Shown here: one piece after another, positions 39,252 to 47,965 of the stretch
How the letters are laid out: each line of letters starts with the position of its first letter
How positions within the stretch are numbered: position 1 is the first letter of the stretch
NCBI GenBank assembly: GCA_025349905.2
Contig: MU624540.1
Coordinates: forward strand, 52,908-116,907
From: Blastocladiella britannica
Lineage: Eukaryota; Blastocladiomycota; Blastocladiomycetes; Blastocladiales; Blastocladiaceae
DNA length: 64,000 bases
Direction of reading: 5' to 3'
Made by a program: the position numbers and the translations under genes
The notes under the pieces: generated by a model
Databases searched by the model: none
Told to the model about the DNA's origin: nothing
The model's input: only the letters and a program-made list of their open reading frames with translations

Positions 39252-40401
39252 ATGGCGAGCATGAAAGATGCCATGGCACGGCTGGCCGTGATCCACACCG
39301 CGTGCTGTCCGCAGGAGCAGAAAGGCGACACGCCCGACATGGACGAGTTTACCCGCATCAAAAAGGGGATTTCAGTCTCTGTCAAGCAGTGCCGCGAGGT
39401 GCGGATCCTCTCAGATTTTGATAAGGAATGAGCACGCACTCAAAAAATACAAAATGTAACAGTTGATCAAAGAACGCAACGACATTCTAAAGGCCGACAA
39501 GGCATCCAAGAAGGGAGTCGGGTCCGGGACCGAGACCGCGCAGCTCTCTTTCAAAATCCGGACCATGCTCAAGTCCGTCAAGGACGACATTGCACTGCTC
39601 GATGCTAATGTCAAAAAGTCAGAGAAGAAGGTTTGTAGATTTTTCGTTTCACTATTTATATGGGGAACCCACTCAATAACAAAAAAAAAAAAAAATCTAG
39701 ATCAAGGGCAAGAACAAGCCGGACTTGCAGGAAATCGTCGATTCGCGCAAGGAGATCGTCAAGTTGTGCCAGTCCCACCTAGAAGAGTGCGAGAACCTGG
39801 ACCGTGAGCGCTTCAACGACAAGGTTTCCGGCGATCGCGCCAACTTGTTTGCCAGTTCCGGCTCGCCCACGTCAGCTGGCGCGGCACCTAGTTCTGCTTT
39901 GAGTGCGTTTTACACATAATGATGATCCACACTTACCATCATGAAACTTACACGAACAAAAAACAAATCAAAATAGAATTCAACAAGTTTGGCGCAGCTG
40001 CAGCAGCCGCGTCCGGCATTCCACCACCGGTCCCATCGTCACCGGGGAGCGCCAATGCCGGTGGACCTCAGGAGCTGCCAGACATTGAAGTGGCCGAGGA
40101 TTTGGCTCTGATCCGCAAGCGCAACATGGACATTGACGCCGAGCTGAACGAGATCTCGGCAGGCGTCGCCGCCATCAAGCAGATTGCGATTCAAATGGGC
40201 GACGAGTTGGACAAGCAGAACGACATGCTCGACACCATCGACGCCAAGGTGGACAAGGCCAACGAGCACGTGGCCAAGGTGAACGAGAAGATGAAGGTGG
40301 CACTGGACGGCGTCATGAAGGGCGACAAGTTCCTGGTCAATTGCGTGCTGTTGTGCATTCTGTTGGCTCTCATTGCCTACATTGTGAGCCAGCTGGTATA
40401 G
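39252..40401 (+). CDS. Qc-SNARE, SYP7-like syntaxin
   Basis: Exons 39252-39398, 39463-39630, 39701-39902 and 39977-40401 give 313 aa. The C-terminal SNARE helix is clear: LIRKRNMDIDAELNEISAGV, AIKQIAIQMGDELDKQNDML (Gln at the ionic zero layer: MGDELDKQN region) and DTIDAKVDKANEHVAKVNEK. It is followed by a single tail anchor, VNCVLLCILLALIAYIVSQL. The N-terminal half is helical with many Lys and Glu, as in plant SYP71-73 and related protist proteins. It should act in membrane fusion at the ER or plasma membrane; the compartment is inferred. Intron 2 has a 15-nt A run before TCTAG. Confidence 0.78.
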
Positions 40402-40469
40402 CTCTAACTTTTTTGGTCCTACTTTTTGTGATGCTGGTGGGGAGAATTTTACAATGCTCTAAACATATT

Positions 40470-41072
40470 TTACAACTTTGCAAAGGAGCCGCCAACAAAC
40501 TTGGTATGCCGGCCAGTGGCAACCAAATCACCAGTGCTCTTCATGTACAGGGCGGCGCGTGCGAATAGCAAGTTCTGACCCACCTTGTCGGCCTCGGCAA
40601 CAATCACCACGGTGGATCCGAGTGGGGCGGCCTTGACATACGACACGGACAGATCCGCTGACATGCCAGAGTGCGGATGTCCCGCTGCAATGAGCGCGGC
40701 CGCAGTGACCAGATCCACAATTGCAGCAATCATGCCACCGTGCAGAGTCTTCCATCCATTCTGAATATACCATGGGGGATCAGTTTTCCTTTTCGTTGGT
40801 GTGAAGTTCCAATCGGACCAAGTGCATTTCCTCAACATCAAATTCCGCAATGAGTGTGAGCGCTTTCTTGTCAAATCCAATGTATCGAATCTGGATATAT
40901 GGCCCATGTCAGTCTCTTGGTTGCCAGCAATTACAAGTACAGGGTAAGATACCCCCTCCATGGTCAGCTTGTTAAAGCCAACGATATGGGACAAATCAAG
41001 GGCCGTGCTCGCATTCTGCAGAGGCACAAGGTCAAAGTCCGACAAGCTGGGCATTTTACGAGCGACCGACAT
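40470..41072 (-). CDS. Hotdog-fold thioesterase (PaaI/ACOT13-like), copy 1
   Basis: Exons 41072-40953, 40890-40819 and 40760-40470, all phase 0, give 160 aa. The hotdog motif NGWKTLHGGMIAAIVDL is followed by HSGMSADLSVSYVKAAPLGS and ATGRHTKFVGG, as in acyl-CoA thioesterase 13-type enzymes. The middle exon codes IRYIGFDKKALTLIAEFDVE. It probably hydrolyses acyl-CoA; chain length is unknown. A near-copy lies 106 nt upstream on the same strand with identical sizes for exons 2 and 3 (72 and 291 nt), so the pair is a tandem duplication. Confidence 0.85.
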   Translation of the reverse strand: MSVARKMPSLSDFDLVPLQNASTALDLSHIVGFNKLTMEGVSYPVLVIAGNQETDMGHISRFDTLDLTRKRSHSLRNLMLRKCTWSDWNFTPTKRKTDPPWYIQNGWKTLHGGMIAAIVDLVTAAALIAAGHPHSGMSADLSVSYVKAAPLGSTVVIVAEADKVGQNLLFARAALYMKSTGDLVATGRHTKFVGGSFAKL

Positions 41073-41178
41073 TTTATTTGGGGAAAACGCGACGCGTTGA
41101 AAGAGGACGACGTGACGGTTGGCTCGGCACGGAATTGAGGAAAGAGATTTTCACGATCCTCCACGGAAAAATTCTATA

Positions 41179-41795
41179 TTACAGCTTCCCCAATGCCCCG
41201 CCAGCGAACTTGGTGTGCCGGCCGGTGGCAATCAGGTCGCCCGTTTCCTTGACGTACAAGGCCGCCCGCGAAAAGAGTAAGTTCTGGCCCAGCTTGTCCA
41301 CCTCGGCCACAATCAAAACAGTGGTGCCCTGTGGCGCCGCCTTGATGTACGACACGGACAGGTCTGACGACATGCCCGAGTGGCGGTGGCCCGCGGCCAC
41401 GTATGCAATCGACGTGGCCAAATCAATAATGGACGCGACCATACCACCGTGCAGCGTGTTCCAGCCATTCTTTACCAGTTTTTTTTTGTCTTTTGAGTGC
41501 TACCAATGAACGAGTTGAGGTCAGACAATGAGGCATCATACCAGGTGGCCCTCTTGGATCTCCATCTCGGCCAACAGCGTGAGCTTTTCGCGGTCAAATC
41601 CGAGGTAACGGATCTATTACGATATATTGAGTGTATATCGGGAAGTATTTCAATGGTATAAAAATCTAATACCTTGCCCATAGCGAGCTTGGAAAAGCCC
41701 TTGGAGTTGTCGCTGACGAATAGGCCGAGTTGCTCGTCCGAGACCGGCTCTAGCCTATAATCACTCACATTGGGGGCGGACCGTGCAACAGACAT
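41179..41795 (-). CDS. Hotdog-fold thioesterase (PaaI/ACOT13-like), copy 2
   Basis: Exons 41795-41673, 41613-41542 and 41469-41179 give 161 aa. Motifs parallel copy 1: NGWNTLHGGMVASIIDLATS, HSGMSSDLSVSYIKAAPQGT, VDKLGQNLLFSRAALYVKET and ATGRHTKFAGGALGKL. The copies differ mainly in the N-terminal exon and keep the catalytic-region HGG. Both are intact, so both may be active. The last intron contains a T/A run and ends GTAAAG. Promoter sharing with the divergent Cys-rich gene is possible. Confidence 0.85.
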
Positions 41796-42136
41796 TTTGA
41801 TTTTTGTTTTGAAAGAGACTGAATCCATTGTTGTGAACCATTTAGGAATTCGTGCGATGAGCGTTTCAGTGGGAAAGTTGATACGTGGCGCGATCACTCC
41901 GCCGGGAACAAGAAGGTCGCGCGAGCGGGGCCTCAAATAAAAATATCCCGCGCCCGTTCCTTTGCACGAGCATCAGCAGCACCTGGAATGATGGAATAGT
42001 ATATCATACGTTCGGCGGATGAGCATGATCGGCCCGACGGATCCTCGCGGATCGTGCCCTGGCCCTAGGTACAAAGAGCAGCCGGATCCTCGCTTCCTTC
42101 GAGCTCTACTACCAGTACTCTCATATATCAAACAAG
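41796..42136. promoter_or_regulatory. Divergent region upstream of the first Cys-rich peptide
   Basis: About 340 nt. It contains AAAAATATCCCGCGCC and short imperfect inverted runs around GGATCCTCGCGGATCG. No coding content is apparent. Confidence 0.35.
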
Positions 42137-42402
42137 ATGCGTTTCTCTGTTGCCGCTGTCCTCTGCGTCTTTGTTGCCGGTGTCGCTGCCGCTCCCGCTG
42201 CTGCCACCAGTGCGTTTCATTTTTTTTCTTCATAGCGTAGTGGCGCTAATCCATGGCTCCAAACATGCGTATAGAGGGCGGCAAAAATATCGAGTCGGAT
42301 TGCCCGGAGCTGCCCAAGTGCTACAGCAAGTGCTACAGTGCGTGCAAGGGCGACAACACCTGCCTCAAGGTGTGCGCCAGTGATTGCACTTGCAACTGGT
42401 GA
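42137..42402 (+). CDS. Small secreted eight-cysteine peptide A
   Basis: Exons 42137-42209 and 42275-42402 join A|AG and give 66 aa, too short for the usual ORF cut-off. A signal peptide (MRFSVAAVLCVFVAGVAAAP) is followed by a mature part with eight cysteines in the pattern C-x5-C-x3-C-x3-C-x5-C-x3-C-x3-C-x-C and the end CNW. The mature part is acidic/neutral and Lys-containing. The pattern suggests two short helices cross-linked by disulfides, a hairpin-like scaffold; no family is recognised. A paralogue follows 470 nt later. Role is unknown; antimicrobial, adhesive or effector roles are open. Confidence 0.78.
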
Positions 42403-42874
42403 TCTTCCCGCCAAACTGTATTTGAACTTGAATGAAAAGTACTTTTGGTTCATAAAGATCGCATATTTTGTCGTGGGACGTTCTTTCCAACGGAGCATTG
42501 GGGCGGAACCTCAACCAAACTGAAAAACCGTCATTGATCAATCCAAAAGTTGAGGAAGGATAGGAAAAAGCGGTAAAAGAGTTGGCAAGATTGGCTGTTT
42601 CACATCTGGGTCACTGCGCTCGTGTCGTCTATGCCGAGGGCCGAAGCCGAACCGCTACTAATAACCCTCGAGCGCGCTAGTATGATTGCTCGCGGGACTC
42701 ATTGATCAGACACCAAAATCGTCGCGTGTGCCGAAAAAGCTGCTCGTGCTCGTGCTACCGCTCTGATCGGTGGTTGGGGAGAACATGTCGCGAGGGTATA
42801 AAGGGTAGTCCCGGCCATCAGCTCAGTACTGGCCGATCCTCACCAACAGTTTAAACTTACAACACGTTATAAGA
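42403..42874. promoter_or_regulatory. Spacer between tandem Cys-rich genes, with TATA box
   Basis: About 470 nt, including the 3' end of peptide A and the promoter of peptide B. A TATAAA sits at 42797-42802, 73 nt before the start of peptide B. No other gene is supported. Confidence 0.5.
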
Positions 42875-43135
42875 ATGCGCTTCACTCTTGCCGCCCTTGC
42901 CTGCCTCGCTGCCGGGGCCATTGCGGCTACCGTCCCTGCCGCTGGTGGTAAGCTCACTTAATTAATTGGAGTGCATACGATCCCTTACCATGTATATTCT
43001 GCAGACAACAACATCGAGCGGGTTGGCTGCCCCGGCCAGGGTAGCTGCGAGTACCGCTGCTACCTGGACTGCAAAAACGACAACGACAAGGGTTGCTACA
43101 ATAGCTGCAAGCGCTCGTGCGCCTGCAACTGGTAA
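42875..43135 (+). CDS. Small secreted eight-cysteine peptide B
   Basis: Exons 42875-42947 and 43005-43135 join G|AC and give 67 aa. The signal peptide (MRFTLAALACLAAGAIAA) is similar to that of peptide A. Mature cysteines follow C-x5-C-x3-C-x3-C-x7-C-x3-C-x3-C-x-C and end CACNW. Gene structure, first exon length (73 nt) and C-terminal CNW are shared with peptide A, so this is a tandem duplicate with a more basic, Asn/Asp-rich mature part. Not a known family to me. Confidence 0.8.
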
Positions 43136-43280
43136 CACTTCAATACAATCAGTTGCCTTCATACTCCATTACCCACAACACGTGTGCAACATGAATACAA
43201 AAGAGTGAGACTTGTGTTGAAAACCCCATATATTTCTATTCTTGGCAACCACGGCCATTATTTCTAGAAAACATGGACAT

Positions 43281-44228
43281 CTACTGGCTTCCGCCCAGCA
43301 CCTTGTTGAGGACGGCCGACAGACGAAGACCGGCGCGAGCAATCTGCTGGTTGACCACGGGCTCGACGGTCTCCTCGTACGACCCCGACAGATCTCCCGT
43401 GGTGAACGCGTCGCCAAAGACGGCCGAGCACGTCAGCGCCTCCGACTCCTGCGACCACGCGATCGCGCACTGGGTGAGCGCGGCAGCGTCGGTGGCGCCA
43501 GCCGAGGCCACGCACGCGGTGGACGCATCGTCATCGGACGACAGCGACTGCAGGTTCTGCACCCACGCGTCGATGCCGCCGGCATTGTCAGCGGCGGCCT
43601 GCACCAGCTGCGTGTCCCAGACGCTGTGCGCGTTGGTCTTCTTGCTGCCCCACTTGACGTTGACCTGGTTCCCACCGCGCTTGAATCCAGTCGCGTGCAG
43701 GGGCTGGGCAACGTCACCGACAAAGTGGATCACCAGCGCCAAGTTCTGCGCGGCCGCGGCCGAGTTGGGGTTGGCTGACGCCAGCGCCGCCGCAAAGGTG
43801 CCGATCGACGACGTCACGCACCCGGCCGCGCCGTTGCACGAGTCGGGGATCTGGGCCGACGAGCACTGGCCGCTCTGCGGGTTGTCGTCGTAGTTGATAA
43901 AGTGCGAGCTCGAGGAGGCGCCGCCCGCGTCGCGGTTCTGGTCCGGCCAGACCGCCGCCGCCTCGAGGCCCGTGAACACGTTGTTGGCGCGGCCGGCCGC
44001 GATGATCTTGGTGAGCTTGGCCTTGGCAGCCGGGGTCAAGTTGGCGGCACCGAGCTCGGCCACGGTCTGGTGTCCGAGCTGTTCTTTTTTGTTTGTCAGA
44101 ATCTCTGATCCGATTCAAGACTCACCTTCAAATGAAAGAAATATGTAGCATACAACACCCCACGCATTCGCTTGCGCAGCAAGGAGAGCAAGGGTAGAGA
44201 CAGCAAGGAGGACAGAAAACTTGGCCAT
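43281..44228 (-). CDS. Secreted S1/P1-type zinc nuclease
   Basis: Exons 44228-44154 and 44078-43281, phase 0, give 290 aa. A signal peptide ends before the mature N-terminal Trp (ANAWGVLGHQTVAELG), which in P1 nuclease coordinates zinc. Other ligands are in HFINYDDNP, ALVIHFVGDVAQPLHATGFK and NAHSVWDTQLV, the canonical HxxGDxxQPLH and HxxWD motifs. The family uses three zinc ions to cut single-stranded DNA and RNA outside cells. Six or more cysteines are suitable for disulfides. A minus-strand TATAAA lies at 44290-44285, 57 nt from the start. Confidence 0.92.
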
Positions 44229-44496
44229 TTTGTGTATTCGCGAGGGTAACCAAAACCCCCCAAAAAAAGCGGGGCGGGGGCGACTTTATAGTGCGCCTTT
44301 CCCCACGCTGTTGAAGCAAGGTCCAAGGAAAAACGTTCTGCGCAACCCCAGGTCCCTCCATGAATTCCAAAAGCCGGCTGACCCCTTCGGGTGGGGTACT
44401 CGAATTGCTGCGTAAAAACCGTCCCTCGTGTCTATGGATAAGTGAAACAACGCCATAACAGCAGGGTGGAATCGGGAAAGGTCTTGTATTTTTTTC
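44229..44496. promoter_or_regulatory. S1 nuclease promoter and MTHFS 3' flank
   Basis: About 270 nt with a minus-strand TATAAA at 44290-44285 followed toward the gene by a G-rich stretch. Nothing else is seen. Confidence 0.45.
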
Positions 44497-45285
44497 TTAG
44501 TCGCAAGGAGAAGCCGAGGAGTCTCCAATGGCAGCCCTCGTCCGCACGGACCCGTCCTCGGTCACTACCCAGTGAACGCAGAGATCATGCGGTTCCAAGG
44601 GTACGCTGGCGACGCACTGACACGAACGTGCAAACGCAACGCGGGGCACCGTCGCCGGAACGTGCGCGGCCAACCACGTATCGTAAAACCCCTTGCCGTA
44701 CCCGCATCGCGCACCCGTGGTGGTATCGAATGCAACGCCAGGCATCACCACCAAATCCAGCGGCTCAGCGACGCCCGTGAGAGTGCTCGACGCGACCGCG
44801 CGCGTTGTGAGCGGGTCGGTGGGGGTTGGGATCGACCACGCATCCAGAGGCATCGTTGCGAGGTCCTCTTCAGACGCGAGCTGGACCATGGCCATGACTT
44901 TGGCCGGGTTTGGCGGCGGCGGCGGCGGCGACCCGGGGAACGCGGCGGCCAGATCGGCGGCGCCGACAATGCACGGAATGTACACGCGCTTTCCCGCGGC
45001 AAATGCGGCGCGGACCAGCGGTGTGGTGTCCACCTCATGCGGCATGGACAAGAAGATGGACACGGCGCTGGCCGATTTCCATTCCTGCAGCGCCGTGACA
45101 TTGCTCGCCATTTTCTGGGCTATTTTTCTTGATGATTTTTAATATTTAGCGGCACTTCGTGATTGTAGCGACGGACAAATCAGGGCGCGCGTGGACGGAT
45201 CCAGAGGGTGCGCGGCCAGCACGGCCCGAATCTGTTTGCGCAGCGCGGTCTTGGCGGCGCGAATGGGCAGCGCTGTTGTCGCCAT
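44497..45285 (-). CDS. MTHFS: 5-formyltetrahydrofolate cyclo-ligase
   Basis: Exons 45285-45156 and 45119-44497 join A|CC and give 250 aa. Family blocks are AAKTALRKQIRAVLAA, SIFLSMPHEVDTTPL, AAFAAGKRVYIPCI, LDLVVMPGVAFDTTTGARCG, YGKGFYDTWLA and PLEPHDLCVHWVVTE. The enzyme uses ATP to convert 5-formyl-THF to 5,10-methenyl-THF in one-carbon metabolism. A poly-Pro insert (PGSPPPPPPNPAK) replaces the shorter loop of most homologues. The GYGKGFYD loop is the folate/ATP signature. Confidence 0.9.
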
Positions 45286-45398
45286 TGTACTGTGCAGTCT
45301 AGTCGAGAAGAGCAAGTGCAGGACGAGTGAAAGAGAAGAATTGGTTCCTGGGTCCGCCCGGCCCATTCATGCATTCCCATCGAAAAAAGCACAACTCA

Positions 45399-47656
45399 TT
45401 AGCCGCGACGAGCACGCTTGGGCGACACCGAGCGCTCGCGCACGGGCGACGCGGGCTGCCCGCGCTTCTTGGACGGCGATCCACTGCCCGCCTTCTTTTT
45501 GTCGTACGCGTGCTCGTGGGCCTTTTGCGCGCGGCCGGACGGATCCGCCGAGCATCCCCAGTCGAGCCGCGGCACCCACCGCACCACCGACTCGACGCAC
45601 GCGCGCTGCGGGAAATGCCGGTGGAACAGCTCGCGGTAATAGTACGCCTCCTTGGTGTCGGGGGTGTCGTGCGGGAACCGGACGCCGCGTGCCGCCCATT
45701 TCTCATCGGACACGGCGCGCGATGCGTGGTCCCGCAGAGAGTCGATCCACCCGTACCCGACGCCATCGCTGAATTGTTCCTATTGATTATATGTCGTTAG
45801 TGGATCGCGACCATATCCAAAGAAGAAAAACGGGATAGGTACCTTCATGCGCCAGAGCACGTCAGCCGGCAAGTACGGCTCGTCAACCACGTCAAACGCC
45901 TTGCGCAGCACCCACTTTTCCATGCGGCCGTCGCCGTTGACGCCGCACCGCTTGTGCCGCGGGTCCAGGGACATGGCCATGTCCAAAAACTCCTTGTCGA
46001 GGAACGGTACGCGCGCCTCGAGACCCCACGCCATGGTGGACTTGTTGGCGCGCAAGCAGTCGGCCGTGTGCAGGTTCTGGACACGCGACACGCACTCCTT
46101 GTGGAACTCGGCGTCCGACGGCGCTGAGTGAAAGTACAGGTACCCGCCAAACACTTCGTCGGCGCCCTCGCCCGAGAGCACCATCTTGACACCCATGGCC
46201 TTGATCTTGCGCGATAGAAGGTACCTTTTTGATTTTATGGAGTGAGCTTTTTTCACACTGTCTAAATGAGAGCATACATACATGGGAGTCGAGGCACGGA
46301 TGGTCGTCACGTCATAGGTCTCGAGATGGTAAATCACGTCGGAAAGCGCATCCAGACCCTCCTGGATCGTGAACGTGAACGCACGGTGCTTGGTGCCAAT
46401 GTGCTTGGCAACCTTTTCGGCTGCAGCAAGGTCAGGGGAGCCAGGGAGCCCAATCGAGAACGAGTGGAGTACGGGCCACTCGGCCGCCGACCGTGCAGAC
46501 GTGTCGGTAAAGTCCTCTCCCGCAGGGGTCGTCGGGCTCGCGCTCTTTGCCGCCGCTTGACGCGTCACGCGGGCGGCAATGGCAGCAATCAGCGAGCTGT
46601 CCAGACCACCCGAAAGCAGCACGCCAAACGGCACCTCGGTCATGAGCCGCTTCTTGACGGCGCGAACAAGCCCGTTGCGGATGGCAGCAAAATCGGGCTC
46701 GGCGGTGCGATCGGCGTCGGCTGGGATCCCGGTCTTTTCGGGGTTCCACCATGCGGGCTCGTAGTAGCGCTCGGTCTTGCCAACCGACGAGAGGTACCGG
46801 TGACCAGGCGGGAACGCAACGATCCGGTCGCAGTCCTCGTTGAGCGACTTCATCTCGGATGCAAACCACACGGACCCGTCTTTACCCGACCAGCCCATGT
46901 ACAGCGTGGTGATGCCGATCGGATCGCGCGCAACCAGGTACGTGTCCTTTTGCGCGTCGTAGAGCACAAACGAGAACATGCCGTCGAGGTGGCGAATAAA
47001 GTCCGGGCCTTGCTCTTGGTACAGGTACATGATCACCTCGCAGTCCGACTCGGTCTGGAACTCGACGGGCGTCTTGAGCAGCGTGCGCAGGTGGCGGTGG
47101 TTGTAGATCTCGCCATTGACGAGCAGAATGATGGACTCGTCGGCCGTGGCGAGGGGCTGTGCGCCGGATCCTATTTTTTTGTTTTGTGATCAGGTCATGG
47201 TTTTCGCGAAGATGAGTAAAATTTTTGGATCGTACCAAGGCCAACGATCGCCAGTCGCTCGTGACAGAAAAAGTTGCGGCCCACCGACTTGATGCCCGAC
47301 CAATCCGGCCCGCGGTGACGAATTCTATTTTTTACGCACGATCAAGATCAACTGTGTCAGTTCTTGGTTCATGGCGAGGCGACGCCACGGACGACCCGAT
47401 GACTACCTCGGGTCCTGTGGCGCAGTGGTATAGCGCGTCTGACTTCGAATCAGAAGGCCGGGGGTTCGAGCCCCTCCAGGATCGTCTCTTTTACGCTTGA
47501 TGGCACTTTGGCTTTTGGCTTTTGGAACAAAAAAAAAGAAAAACGCGTCAATCTTGATCGCAGGAGCAGTGCGTACTTTTTGGAGAGCGTCAGAGCACGG
47601 TCGCGAAAGGCGTGCGAGTCGCCGCCGTAGCCAAAGACTGCAAAGATGCCGCACAT
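45399..47656 (-). CDS. ASN: Asparagine synthetase (glutamine-hydrolysing)
   Basis: Exons 47656-47577, 47324-47236, 47170-46282, 46224-45843 and 45779-45399 give 606 aa. The N-terminal class II glutaminase starts MCGIF, so Cys2 is the nucleophile after Met removal. [20 protein letters not shown] and VNGEIYNH complete that domain. The synthetase domain has the PPi loop SGGLDSS (about 243) and [16 protein letters not shown], plus [14 protein letters not shown]. It converts aspartate to asparagine. The final 33 residues are a basic Ser/Pro/Arg tail not typical of the family. Intron 1 (252 nt) is four times the local norm and contains a tRNA on the opposite strand. Confidence 0.94.
47411..47484 (+). 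tRNA. tRNA-Arg (anticodon UCG)
   Basis: A full cloverleaf can be drawn: acceptor GGTCCTG/CAGGATC with one G-U pair, D stem GCGC/GCGC, anticodon stem TCTGA/TCAGA with loop CTTCGAA (anticodon TCG at 47455-47457 region, reading CGA codons), five-base variable loop, T stem GGGGG/CCCTC with TTCGAGC loop, and discriminator G. A and B boxes fit GTGGCGCAGTGG and GGTTCGAGCCC. No intron. It lies in intron 1 of asparagine synthetase, antisense to it. Confidence 0.95.
47489..47492 (+). terminator. RNA polymerase III terminator
   Basis: TTTT follows the tRNA discriminator base by four nucleotides, the usual Pol III stop. Confidence 0.75.
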
Positions 47657-47965
47657 GTTTGATTTGGGTTGAGCAATTGAATTGTAAGAGGACGACGCGT
47701 CCGGTTTTGTCAATGCACGAGCGAGCGGCAGAGGAAGAGAGCGGGCAGACGGCTCCTCTTTATCGTCCCAGCTCAAATTTGAGTTGCTCTCATCTCTTTT
47801 TCAGCACCACTGTTGCAGTCACATCGGTCACGAGTCGCTCACTTTGTATACCCGATAATAGTACACGAATAAATCTCGGTATTATTTTTTCCGTGGTAGC
47901 CAACACAGCACCAGGCCCTGAACGCGCGCGGCTTGATCTTGACTCTTGGTCTATAAAAAAGTGAA
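47657..47965. promoter_or_regulatory. Divergent promoter of asparagine synthetase and FIBP homologue
   Basis: About 310 nt. Contains TTGTATACCCGATAATAG and TCTATAAAAAAGTG, the latter a TATA-like box 16 nt before the FIBP start. No coding content is supported. Confidence 0.4.
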
